A DNA stretch of 64,000 bases from Spirochaetae bacterium HGW-Spirochaetae-1 (GCA_002839375.1 PGXY01000008.1:181043-245042), one strand, 5' to 3'. Numbered from the stretch's first letter, positions 8,488 to 16,212 are shown. Notes: generated by a model from the letters alone, not told the origin. Made by a program: numbers and translations.

Positions 8488-9614
8488 CTTTTTTTCCTTT
8501 TTTTGTATTCGAAAAAGTTCATTTTTCCGGCGTCAAAACCGGGAGGCGGGAGATTGTGCAAAATCATTTCAGCTTCCCTGCCGGAAAGGTCATAGGAAAA
8601 ATATTTTTTGTAATACCAGATGTATTCTTTTTGAAGATTAATATCTTCAAAAAGTTCCGGATGCAGGCTTTTTGCCAGAAATTGTACGAGCAGCACAATC
8701 TCCGTACTTCCATGGCTTGCGTGGAATACGCCCGTGGGGCAGAGTGTTAATTTTTTCTGGCGGACCGCCTTAATTGTGGACCACTGGTGGTTCGAGAGGA
8801 TGCGGTCGCGGGATGCGGGATCCCCAACTATAATCATTTCGGGATTCCAGGCGATAACCTGTTCAACCGATGTGTCTACGAAATGCTTGTCGAGCCCGCC
8901 CGAGACGAGTTCACCACCGGCTAGTTCCGTCAGGTAGTAGGCAGTGGAATACTTCCCCTGTGATTTAAGCTCATTGGACATTGTGGCATAGTATACACGC
9001 GTTCTTTCCGCACTCTGTATTTTTTTTGTACGCGAGAGAATCATGTTAAAACATTTATCAAAGTAATCGCAGTAATCCCGGGCCCTTTGCGGTGCCTGGC
9101 CTCCCAGGAGATCTCCGTAAAACATGATCTCTTCTTTGTAAAGCTTCATGAACTGCTGTACCGTTTCGGGGCGCTGTTCGCTACGGCTGGGACACACTGC
9201 GGGGATTCCTGCAGCCAGGAGGCGTTTCCGCGGCGAGGGCCAGTACCAGTAAAAAAGCAGATCCGGTTTGAATGTGAGCAGCTTTTCCACATCGGGTTCC
9301 GTATAATAGCGGAGTACCGGTATATCTTTCATGCGGGGATAAATATGGTACGCCCAGGCATTCTGCCGTGTGGATATGCAGAGTACCTTATCGGCGGACC
9401 CAAGCATGAAGACTTTTTCAAAGCTCGGTCCCAGCAAACAGGCGATTTTTTCAGGGGAGTGAGGGATTTTGATTCTTTCCCCGGCCCGGTCGGTTATGAT
9501 TCTCTCTCCGTTTCCCTGCCGGGAATGAGGATTGGTCATGCCATGAGAATACAGGATGAGAAAAATAACTGCCGTAGTAAAAATTGTCCTTTGAAGCGCG
9601 GTCCTGTTTTTCAT
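8484..9614 (-). CDS. Second exported class III substrate-binding protein
   Basis: This 376-residue protein starts with a positively charged hydrophobic signal (about residues 1-26) that has no obvious lipobox, so it is probably periplasmic. The body is FecB/TroA-like: IACLLGPSFEKVFMLGSADKV in the N-lobe, then PDLLFYWYW, a long linker helix and a C-lobe with the strand NPEMIIVGDP. The C-terminus (YYKKYFSYDLSGREAEMIL) resembles that of the first binding protein (FYREIFHFNLSEKQARMI). No permease or ATPase lies in this operon, so it may share the plus-strand FecCD-E transporter. The start codon follows the radical SAM stop directly (TAGATG). Confidence 0.85.
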   Translation of the reverse strand: MKNRTALQRTIFTTAVIFLILYSHGMTNPHSRQGNGERIITDRAGERIKIPHSPEKIACLLGPSFEKVFMLGSADKVLCISTRQNAWAYHIYPRMKDIPVLRYYTEPDVEKLLTFKPDLLFYWYWPSPRKRLLAAGIPAVCPSRSEQRPETVQQFMKLYKEEIMFYGDLLGGQAPQRARDYCDYFDKCFNMILSRTKKIQSAERTRVYYATMSNELKSQGKYSTAYYLTELAGGELVSGGLDKHFVDTSVEQVIAWNPEMIIVGDPASRDRILSNHQWSTIKAVRQKKLTLCPTGVFHASHGSTEIVLLVQFLAKSLHPELFEDINLQKEYIWYYKKYFSYDLSGREAEMILHNLPPPGFDAGKMNFFEYKKRKKR

Positions 9615-11354
9615 CTACGATACCCGGTGGAACGATCTGTTTGGCCTGATCGAAGAGTATGAAATATTATAAAAGAGCCGATAAAAGCGCTCGGTCTCCT
9701 CATCCATTTGTCCGGAGAACCTTTCAGGGAAAAGAATGCCGGTGATATAGAGAAGGCCCAGGACCCAGCGGAGACTGCCGAAATCCCAGAGGGGAGGAAG
9801 AGCGTATACCCTTTTATTTTCCAGGGCCGGGCAGTGAAGATTATTTTCTTCACAGTAACGGTAAAAATCCGACAGGGGACAGGAGAAAAATCCTGAAATG
9901 AAAATATATTCCGGAGCGAAGGCCCTGAATTCTTCAGCGGTGATGGTAACTCCCGGTTTCCCCTGGCGGGTCAGGTCTTTATTCACGCAGTATCCGCCGG
10001 CAATGGTGACCAGGTTCGTTTCTATGCGCTCGGCGTTAAGAGCGAAGAGTGGGTAGCCCATGGCGTAATACACGCGGGGCCTTTGTTCCGGCGCTCTGTC
10101 TTCGGTGAATCGTTGGAGTATCGATTCTATGTATAGTGATAATTCCTTCCCCCTGTTTTCCCTTGCGGTCTTACGTGCCAGGAAGTTTATTATTTCTCCA
10201 TATTTAAAAGGGTCCTGCATCTCTTTATGGAATTTCTGCAGGTAATCGTTGTTCATCAGTTCAAACCACAGAGATCTCACTCTGTCCGTATCATCGATAT
10301 TGAGGCAGGTGATGATGGACTGGAGGATTTCCATGGCCCTGGTCGTGCGGTATCCGCCGAAAAATCCCGGCTCATGAAAGGCCTCACGGTGAAAGTTTCC
10401 GTTGAAGGGGAGAGTGTATCCGCATTCACATTTTCCTTCTTCGCTCCAGTGAAGGGTCCGCGCCCCCATGGGGCCGAAGAATTCCCGTGTGACAAGAACG
10501 GAGCCGCACCGTGGACATATTGTATTAAGGCGGTCCGTACCGGGAGAATTGAAGAGGTATGTGAAGGGGAGGATATGCCGTATCCTGTCGCACAGGATCT
10601 CCGCTTCATGGATGGTGGGCTCGTCATCCATGTTGGCGTCGCCAAAGGGAACGAAGCGCATGATCTGAAAGGGAATCCGCGGGGAAAGGGATGCAATGTG
10701 GCAGGCAAGGCCCATGACCTCTTCCTCCCGCCCCTTCATGTATATCACCGCCGTTTCGACGTGGACCCCTTTCTCGTGAAGAATTTTAAGGTTTCTCAGA
10801 ACGGGGCCTATTCCCGGAGCACCGCAGGAGCGGTACGCATCGTCATTAAATCCTTTGAATCCCAGATTTATGAAGTCCAGATGGGGAATCAGCGCCTCCA
10901 GGGACTGTTCCGTGAAATATCCGTTGGATGAACAGCCCGTGAGAAGCCCCTCTTTGTGTGCCAGGGCCGTAAGAGCCGTAAAAGTCTGCAGCGACACTAT
11001 GGGATCATTGACGCAGAAAACGATCCCCAGGCACTGTTCCTCCTTCGCTTTCCTTATGACCGAACAGGCGTCCATTTCCTTAAGGCTTCCCGACATGGTG
11101 TCCAGGCCCGATGTGAGAATTTCCGATATGCATCCGCTGCAGCGGAAGTTGCATCCCAGTGTGCTGATCTGGAGAAATTTCCCCCGCGGGTTATGATGGA
11201 GGAGGGGCATGGTTTCAATGCTGATGGGAAACATGGTGAGATACCGGTGGGGGTAACATTCCACTATGGTATCACCGGCTGGTTCATACATGCCGCAACG
11301 GCCCCGACGGCCGTCAATAAGCTCACAGCCTATTTCGCAGACAGGGCATTTCAT
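9615..11354 (-). CDS. Radical SAM protein fused to a C-terminal substrate-binding-protein lobe
   Basis: This 579-residue protein has no signal peptide. Residues 1-20 carry four Cys (3, 6, 10, 20), followed by a radical SAM core with the 4Fe-4S triad CNFRCSGC (Cys68, 72, 75). A later Cys cluster (CPRCG and CECG, around residues 275-310) resembles the tail of the AmmeMemoRadiSam/PflA-like activases. After a helical linker, residues from about 425 to the end look like the C-lobe of a class III ABC binding protein: YYAMGYPLFALNAERIETNL, TIAGGY, APEYIFISGF, ENKRVYALPP and FYRLFYN. This matches the exported binding protein encoded next to it. A cytoplasmic enzyme carrying half a solute-binding protein is unusual. 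The stop of the upstream methyltransferase overlaps its start (ATGA). Confidence 0.85.
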   Translation of the reverse strand: MKCPVCEIGCELIDGRRGRCGMYEPAGDTIVECYPHRYLTMFPISIETMPLLHHNPRGKFLQISTLGCNFRCSGCISEILTSGLDTMSGSLKEMDACSVIRKAKEEQCLGIVFCVNDPIVSLQTFTALTALAHKEGLLTGCSSNGYFTEQSLEALIPHLDFINLGFKGFNDDAYRSCGAPGIGPVLRNLKILHEKGVHVETAVIYMKGREEEVMGLACHIASLSPRIPFQIMRFVPFGDANMDDEPTIHEAEILCDRIRHILPFTYLFNSPGTDRLNTICPRCGSVLVTREFFGPMGARTLHWSEEGKCECGYTLPFNGNFHREAFHEPGFFGGYRTTRAMEILQSIITCLNIDDTDRVRSLWFELMNNDYLQKFHKEMQDPFKYGEIINFLARKTARENRGKELSLYIESILQRFTEDRAPEQRPRVYYAMGYPLFALNAERIETNLVTIAGGYCVNKDLTRQGKPGVTITAEEFRAFAPEYIFISGFFSCPLSDFYRYCEENNLHCPALENKRVYALPPLWDFGSLRWVLGLLYITGILFPERFSGQMDEETERFYRLFYNISYSSIRPNRSFHRVS

Positions 11355-11998
11355 GATAGTTCCTTTTCCATGACAAACCAGAGATTGGCATCGTCGCGTT
11401 CAACGCGATGTTTTTTTGCCGATGAAGATGCCAGGGCGCTGCTCAGACGTTCAATGTTTTCGGGGCTCATCCGTTTCCCCGAGCTTTCCTTGAAATCACC
11501 GCTCCGTTTCTGCATTTTTTCCAGGATCCCGGCCTTCAGTTCCGGCGTACCGAATCCGCCGCCGATAAAGGAACTGCAGCCGGGCTTCAGAATGCGGTGG
11601 ACTTCGTTGAAAACATCTACGGGAGATTCCCAGAAGAATATGGAACCACGGCTTATTACCAGATCAATGGAGTTATCCCGAAAGGGCAGATGGTGCACAT
11701 CGCCCTGTACCGGTACGACCCTTTTTTCGAGATCTGCTGTCCGTATGTTTTCCCCGGCGATTCTCTGTGCAGGGGAGGAAAAATCCAGGGCCACGGTAAG
11801 AAAATTGCTCTGATTAGATAAGGCTATGGCAAAGTGTCCGGGGCCGCTGCCCAGGTCCAGGCAGATTCCTTGTTGAATGGGAATTTTTCCCAGGATAATA
11901 CGAGCCAGTATGGGATAGATTGGGGCAAAGATAGTCCTTGCGATTTCATCAAATTCCCTGGCTTTTTTTTCTTCCTCGTGGGGCTGCATTTTGGCCAT
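11351..11998 (-). CDS. Class I SAM-dependent methyltransferase, first gene of the radical SAM operon
   Basis: This 215-residue methyltransferase has LDLGSGPGH (motif I), VALDFS (acidic loop), DLVISRGSIFFWES (post-motif III) and RILKPG. It is clearly paralogous to the methyltransferase at 7831-8487. The start used is MAKMQPHEEE; a second ATG three codons later is possible. It opens the four-gene minus operon and is translationally coupled to the radical SAM fusion. Together with the radical SAM enzyme it could modify a small molecule or cofactor handled by the binding proteins; that role is inferred from context only. Confidence 0.87.
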   Translation of the reverse strand: MAKMQPHEEEKKAREFDEIARTIFAPIYPILARIILGKIPIQQGICLDLGSGPGHFAIALSNQSNFLTVALDFSSPAQRIAGENIRTADLEKRVVPVQGDVHHLPFRDNSIDLVISRGSIFFWESPVDVFNEVHRILKPGCSSFIGGGFGTPELKAGILEKMQKRSGDFKESSGKRMSPENIERLSSALASSSAKKHRVERDDANLWFVMEKELS

Positions 11999-12247
11999 AT
12001 ACGATACTCACATGATGACTAATTATTACAAATAATCTTAAATTATTCTTTATTTTAAAACCTGATAGAAAAATACAAGCAGGTTTTACGGTACAAGTTT
12101 ATTTTTGTGAATATATACGGGGAAATTCAGTCTGTTCGGGGTTCAGGGCGTGTAGTACATGGCATCAACGGTAATTTCACGGGCCATACAGGTCAGGGCC
12201 GCCCCGTTCTTGCTCATAAAAATTTGGGAGATATGAATGTGGATATA

Positions 12248-12277
12248 AAAACAGCGTGACTGCGGTCACGCTGTTTT
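12248..12277 (-). terminator. Rho-independent terminator of the SET-domain gene
   Basis: A perfect 13-bp stem (12248-12260 against 12265-12277) has a 4-nt loop and, on the minus strand, is followed by a T-rich tail. The SET gene's stop codon lies inside the stem, so the terminator starts within the gene. Confidence 0.8.
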
Positions 12278-12799
12278 GTTCATTTCCAGCAGTTTGCGTA
12301 TTTCGTCATGCATGAAAGTGGGAAACTTGTAGCCGTAGTTGAAGGCCAGAAATTTCCAGTCATCCTTGGTTATCCGCCGCCGGCACTGGGAGGAGCCGCA
12401 GGAGCAGAGAAAATCCTGGTCTACATTTGCTATAAAGGTACCGTAATCAATGGTGAGTTCTTCGCCGCCGGCGATATCCCGCCTGGCAATGATGTTGTCA
12501 TTATAATCATATACCATGTTAGGATCACAGGAGTGGTTCATGAAATTCGAAATGTGCCGGGCATGCTTCCAGTCAGAGGTGCCGATTATCATGCCGAAGT
12601 CGATGTCATAGCTGTATCGCAGAAAAATTTCGCGTTCTTCCGCGGTAAGATTGTCGAGATCCTCCACGGTCATTATTCTCCAACCCTCCTTTTCGTCTTC
12701 GATCCAGTCATCGTGACTGAAAAGGAGAGTACCCTCGGGGATGTCTTCCTCGGTGTAAATGCCCACTTCTGTGTGGCTTAATCTTTTTTTCACCAGCAT
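12266..12799 (-). CDS. SET-domain protein (putative protein-lysine methyltransferase)
   Basis: This 177-residue protein is almost entirely a SET domain. Hallmarks in order are an N-terminal VGIYTEEDIPEGTLLF segment, the pseudoknot motifs NFMNHSCDPN and GEELTIDYG, and a post-SET Cys cluster (CSCGSSQCR) that would bind zinc with the NHSC cysteine. All catalytic residues look intact. ATG at 12799 is chosen because AGAGGT precedes it at good spacing; a GTG three codons earlier is weaker. SET enzymes transfer methyl groups from SAM to lysine, mainly in eukaryotes, and bacterial copies are scattered. The protein target here is unknown. It is monocistronic. Confidence 0.9.
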   Translation of the reverse strand: MLVKKRLSHTEVGIYTEEDIPEGTLLFSHDDWIEDEKEGWRIMTVEDLDNLTAEEREIFLRYSYDIDFGMIIGTSDWKHARHISNFMNHSCDPNMVYDYNDNIIARRDIAGGEELTIDYGTFIANVDQDFLCSCGSSQCRRRITKDDWKFLAFNYGYKFPTFMHDEIRKLLEMNKTA

Positions 12800-13005
12800 C
12801 GAGTGCACCTCTCGAAAAAAATGTTAATGTCAGCACGGGCAATATACTTTAATGATGCTATTGTCAATAACATATTACACAATTTATGATGATAAAAATT
12901 TTTTTTTTGAACTTTTACATTGACTGATGATTTCTCCATAGGCATTATAATTACAGAGGCGGATTTACAGCAAAATGTATCCTGAAGATGTGAGAGGAAA
13001 TTGAA

Positions 13006-13512
13006 ATGGGAGAAACGGGATTGATTACCATCCGGGACGCGGAGTTAAACGATATTCCCGTTCTAAAGGAAATGAAAAGAAGACTCCAGGAGCATATGGA
13101 GGAGAATAATAAGCGGCTGTGGGGTATGAGCGGACAGTATATACAGAATCTTGATGCCTTTTATCAGTCAAAAATAGGGAAAGGGAGCTCAAGATTGCTG
13201 TTGGCCTATGACTCAGGGAAGCCCGGGGCGCCCGTGGGCATGGCCCTGGGAAGGATTATCCACAACGAGGAGCAAGTGCCCAATAAATCAGGCAGGATCG
13301 ATGATGTATGGGTCGAACCGGAGCACCGGCGCATGGGAATCTGCGAGATATTGGTGAAGGAACTTATCGAGTTTTTTAAGAAAAACAGGGTCTTTGACCT
13401 GGTGCTGGAATATGCCATATATAACAGGGAGGCCGAGGAAACATGGCGCAAAATGGGCTTTAGCCCTTCCATTATTATATCAACGGCGCGTATTGATGAA
13501 GTAAAGATATAA
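13006..13512 (+). CDS. GNAT-family N-acetyltransferase
   Basis: This 168-residue protein has the GNAT acetyl-CoA-binding core: the strand RIDDVWVEPEHRRMGI followed by ICEILVKELIEFFKKN, then the C-terminal NREAEETWRKMGF segment typical of the family. The ATG is preceded by GAGGAAAT. A -10-like TATAAT lies at 12946-12951 but without a well-spaced -35. The acceptor is unknown. It stands alone between the SET gene and the dehydrogenase. Confidence 0.85.
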   Translation: MGETGLITIRDAELNDIPVLKEMKRRLQEHMEENNKRLWGMSGQYIQNLDAFYQSKIGKGSSRLLLAYDSGKPGAPVGMALGRIIHNEEQVPNKSGRIDDVWVEPEHRRMGICEILVKELIEFFKKNRVFDLVLEYAIYNREAEETWRKMGFSPSIIISTARIDEVKI

Positions 13513-13580
13513 ATACATGCTCTTCCCGGTGTGGATTTCCAAAAAACTGCATCAATATCTTACTCGGGATACATTCGTGA

Positions 13581-13609
13581 TTGACAGGGAAAATCTTCGA
13601 CGCTACAGT
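13581..13609 (+). promoter_or_regulatory. Sigma70-type promoter for the short-chain dehydrogenase
   Basis: TTGACA at 13581-13586, a 17-nt spacer and TACAGT at 13604-13609 lie about 90 nt upstream of the gene start. Confidence 0.6.
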
Positions 13610-13699
13610 AGGTTATCTTGCCTGCATTTCAATGAAACTGACAACGGAAAATCTGGTTTTCCGAAATTTCAACAAGTGATGGGGGATACATATTAAATT

Positions 13700-14509
13700 A
13701 TGAAAACGCTTAACGGGAAAAATGTACTGATTACCGGCGCCGGAAGCGGTATCGGCAGGCTCATGGCCATCAATGCCGCGAATGAAAAGGCCAATGTGGC
13801 CCTGATCGATGTGAATGACAAGGCTTTGAAGGAAACCGAGGACGCTCTGAAAAGCCGGAATGTCACGGTTAAGTCCTATGTGTGTGACATATCCGACAAT
13901 GCAAAGGTAGTCAAGGTATCAAAGCAGATCATCAAGGATTTTCAGACCATTGATGTACTCATCAACAATGCCGGTATTGTTGTGGGAAAAAAATTCCTGG
14001 ATCTTTCCCTTGAGGAAATGGAAAGGACCATGAATATCAATTTCTGGGGTCATATCTATTTTACCAGGCAATTTCTGCCCGGTATGATGGCCCGGGGAAA
14101 GGGGAGTGTCGTGAACATTGCTTCTGCCGGGGGACTTCTGGGTATGGTGAATATGTCCGATTACTGCGCGAGCAAGTTCGCCGAAGTGGGATTCAGTGAA
14201 ACGCTGCGCCGCGAATTGAACGCCGACGGATACAGGAATATAAAAATAACCTGTGTCTGTCCCTATATCATTGATACGGGCATGTTCAAGGGATTTAAGC
14301 CCATGCTGCTGAACCCGGTTCTGCAGCCCGAATTTGTGGCCCGAAAGGTCATTGAAGGTATTAAAAAAGAAAAACCCTATGTCATCCTGCCTTCTTTTAT
14401 GGTGCGCCTCATGATTTTCATGAAACTTTTCCCCACACGGTTTTTTGACTGGGTTCTCGAAGTTTTCGGCGGTTCCAGGGCCATGAAAACTTTTGTAGGC
14501 CGTCACTAG
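13700..14509 (+). CDS. Short-chain dehydrogenase/reductase (classical SDR)
   Basis: This 269-residue oxidoreductase has the classical SDR motifs: TGAGSGIG for NAD(P) binding near residue 13, NNAGIV near residue 90, the catalytic Ser in NIASAGG, and YCASK. The acidic residue after the second strand (LIDVND) suggests NAD preference. A hydrophobic tail (residues about 230-250) is seen in SDRs that act on lipids or steroids and associate with membranes. The substrate cannot be told. It is transcribed alone from its own promoter. Confidence 0.9.
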   Translation: MKTLNGKNVLITGAGSGIGRLMAINAANEKANVALIDVNDKALKETEDALKSRNVTVKSYVCDISDNAKVVKVSKQIIKDFQTIDVLINNAGIVVGKKFLDLSLEEMERTMNINFWGHIYFTRQFLPGMMARGKGSVVNIASAGGLLGMVNMSDYCASKFAEVGFSETLRRELNADGYRNIKITCVCPYIIDTGMFKGFKPMLLNPVLQPEFVARKVIEGIKKEKPYVILPSFMVRLMIFMKLFPTRFFDWVLEVFGGSRAMKTFVGRH

Positions 14510-14540
14510 ATTCTGTATAAGTGCCTTAAAACAGTCGAAT

Positions 14541-14575
14541 CCCTCATCCCCTCCCGTTGTGGGAGGGGATGAGGG
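14541..14575. repeat. 15-bp perfect stem-loop downstream of the dehydrogenase
   Basis: Arms 14541-14555 and 14561-14575 pair perfectly around GTTGT. No T-run follows, so it is a palindromic intergenic repeat or an RNA-stabilising hairpin rather than a typical terminator. Confidence 0.65.
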
Positions 14576-14621
14576 GATGGCGCTTGAATGTAAAAATACT
14601 CCATTCTGCCGTTTCTCCCCG

Positions 14622-14633
14622 GGCTCTGACCCC
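14622..14633 (-). repeat. Copy 4 of dispersed 12-mer (inverted)
   Basis: This exact GGCTCTGACCCC lies 39 nt before copy 5, upstream of the flagellar operon. Confidence 0.8.
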
Positions 14634-14660
14634 AAAGTGTGACCTTTCAAGTTGTAACAG

Positions 14661-14672
14661 GGCTCTGACCCC
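14661..14672 (-). repeat. Copy 5 of dispersed 12-mer (inverted)
   Basis: This exact GGCTCTGACCCC lies 115 nt upstream of flgB. Confidence 0.8.
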
Positions 14673-14786
14673 CTTTACCGGAACAGAAAAAAATTATGTC
14701 CCCTGGGAAAAAAATCTTATGCAATTTTAAATCATGCCGATGAGAAAAGTAGGGAAGAAATAGATTTCAGGTAAAGGACACGTGAA

Positions 14787-15215
14787 ATGTTTATTGAAAG
14801 CAAGATGATGCAGAGCAATTATCTCCTGGAAAAGGCCCTGGATGTGGAATCTCTCAGGAGAAAGGTCATTTCCAATAATGTGGCCAACGTGGATGTGCCT
14901 CATTTTAAGCGCAGTGAAGTGAACTTTGAGAGCCAGTTGAAGCGGGTTATCAATGAGCGGCAGGAAATGGAAAACAAGCTGCCGGCACTCATGAATGATT
15001 CACGGCATATACCCTTTTTTATTCCCCGGGAAGTTACGGGGGTCCAGGCACGTATAAACCTGGACTATAATTCCACGTATCGCAATGACGGCAATAATGT
15101 TGATATTGAAAAAGAAATGGTTGATGCAGCGCAGAATATGATGCGCTACAATGCCTTTGTTTCAGGTCTCAACCATAATTATAAACTGCTGAAATTATCA
15201 ATGAAGACCGTGTAA
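14787..15215 (+). CDS. flgB: Flagellar basal-body rod protein FlgB
   Basis: This 142-residue proximal rod component opens the flagellar operon. The N-terminus contains the rod motif RRKVISNNVANVDVPHFKR (the ANVxTPxFK-type consensus of FlgB/FlgC), and the C-terminus ends with the YNAFVSGLNHNYKLLKLSMKTV helix. Length and both terminal helices fit FlgB. AAAGGA precedes the ATG. FlgC follows after 20 nt. It would be exported by the flagellar type III system, to which FliE, FliH and FliI downstream belong. Confidence 0.96.
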   Translation: MFIESKMMQSNYLLEKALDVESLRRKVISNNVANVDVPHFKRSEVNFESQLKRVINERQEMENKLPALMNDSRHIPFFIPREVTGVQARINLDYNSTYRNDGNNVDIEKEMVDAAQNMMRYNAFVSGLNHNYKLLKLSMKTV

Positions 15216-15235
15216 AGGCAATAAGGAGCTGACAT

Positions 15236-15700
15236 ATGGGAATGTTTGACAGTTTTAATATCGCCTCTACGGGGCTCACATCACAGCGCCTGAGGATGGA
15301 CCTTATAAGTAATAATATCGCCAATGCGGGAACGACCCGTACGCCCGAGGGCGGGCCTTATTGCAGAAAGCGGGCCATATTTGCCCCCATAAATATCCGT
15401 CCCAATTACAAATCACCCCTGGTACCTGAACGGATTGAAGCCGGGATTGGCCGCGGTGTCCGTGTGGTGAAGATCGAGGACGACAAGGAGCCTTTCAGGC
15501 TTGTTTATGATCCAACCCATCCCGATGCCATCAAGACCGGCCCTAAGATGGGTTACGTGGAAATGCCTAATGTTAATGTTGTCATGGAAATGACTGATCT
15601 TATATCGGCCTCACGATCTTATGAAGCCAATGTCATGCTGGTGAACAACGCCAAGAGCATGTTCAGCAAGGCACTGGAGATCGGCAGGGGCGGTGTTTAG
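15236..15700 (+). CDS. flgC: Flagellar basal-body rod protein FlgC
   Basis: This 154-residue rod protein begins MGMFDSFNIASTGLTSQRLRM and carries LISNNIANAGTTRTPEGGPY, the FlgC form of the rod motif. The C-terminal helix (LISASRSYEANVMLVNNAKSM) is the family hallmark. AAGGAG precedes the start at 20 nt from flgB. A small unrecognised gene follows before fliE. Confidence 0.97.
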   Translation: MGMFDSFNIASTGLTSQRLRMDLISNNIANAGTTRTPEGGPYCRKRAIFAPINIRPNYKSPLVPERIEAGIGRGVRVVKIEDDKEPFRLVYDPTHPDAIKTGPKMGYVEMPNVNVVMEMTDLISASRSYEANVMLVNNAKSMFSKALEIGRGGV

Positions 15701-15724
15701 GAGTAATTAAGCAAGGAGGATACC

Positions 15725-15886
15725 ATGAACAGGGAATATTCAATAACAAAGGATATCAATATCACCCATGACCTCTCCCGGAAGGTGAGCCACCGTAAGA
15801 GCGACAGGCTTCGCAACTGGGATTGCGAGCTTCATATCACGTCTATAATCGAAATGAGAAATAATAATATCAAGGAGGCCCATTGA
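15725..15886 (+). CDS. Small 53-residue protein between flgC and fliE, unrecognised
   Basis: An open frame of 53 codons starts with ATG at 15725, seven bases after a near-perfect AGGAGG. It ends with a TGA that overlaps the fliE ATG (TGATG). A second AGGAGG sits inside its last codons and serves fliE. The peptide is basic in the middle (RKVSHRKSDRLRNWDCE), has no hydrophobic segment and ends NNNIKEAH. The ribosome site, the operon position and the stop-start overlap argue that it is translated. It could be a flagellar accessory peptide or simply a coupling device for fliE. No family was recognised. Confidence 0.6.
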   Translation: MNREYSITKDINITHDLSRKVSHRKSDRLRNWDCELHITSIIEMRNNNIKEAH

Positions 15887-16212
15887 TGAATGTCGATGCC
15901 ATTTTTACCGGTAATGTCGTAAAAATGAGGACAACTGATCCTCTTCACTACAATAATATGAAGCCCGCCAGGCTGCCCGAAGATGATATATCGTCATCTT
16001 TTGCCGAAATGCTCAAGGGAGCAGTGAACAAGGTCAACAATCTTCAGATCGATGCCGAGGATTTATCGGAAAAAATGATCTATGAGCCTGAATCAGTGGA
16101 TATTCATACGGTCATGATTGCCCAGCAGAAGGCGGAAATATCACTGAGTTTCGCCAAAACCGTCCGCGACGAAGCAATTCGTGCCTACAGGGACATCATT
16201 AACCTTAGATAA
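15886..16212 (+). CDS. fliE: Flagellar hook-basal body complex protein FliE
   Basis: This 108-residue protein links the MS ring to the rod. The C-terminal half is diagnostic: SSFAEMLKGAVNKVNNLQ, then EPESVDIHTVMIAQQKAEIS and a final VRDEAIRAYRDIINL, matching FliE where the SFxxxLxxAVxxVN and VDLHxVMIAxQKA motifs are conserved. The ATG at 15886 overlaps the stop of the small upstream gene and has AGGAGG just before it. A gap of 270 nt with a strong promoter separates it from fliF. Confidence 0.95.
   Translation: MNVDAIFTGNVVKMRTTDPLHYNNMKPARLPEDDISSSFAEMLKGAVNKVNNLQIDAEDLSEKMIYEPESVDIHTVMIAQQKAEISLSFAKTVRDEAIRAYRDIINLR

Noticed and set aside
12920..12951. Promoter TTGACT...TATAAT before the GNAT gene
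   Set aside because: Both hexamers are good but the spacer is 20 nt, too long for a normal sigma70 promoter.
14717..14743. Sigma28-like promoter upstream of flgB (GCCGATGA)
   Set aside because: GCCGATGA resembles the -10 of flagellar sigma28 promoters, but no TAAA lies at the required distance upstream.
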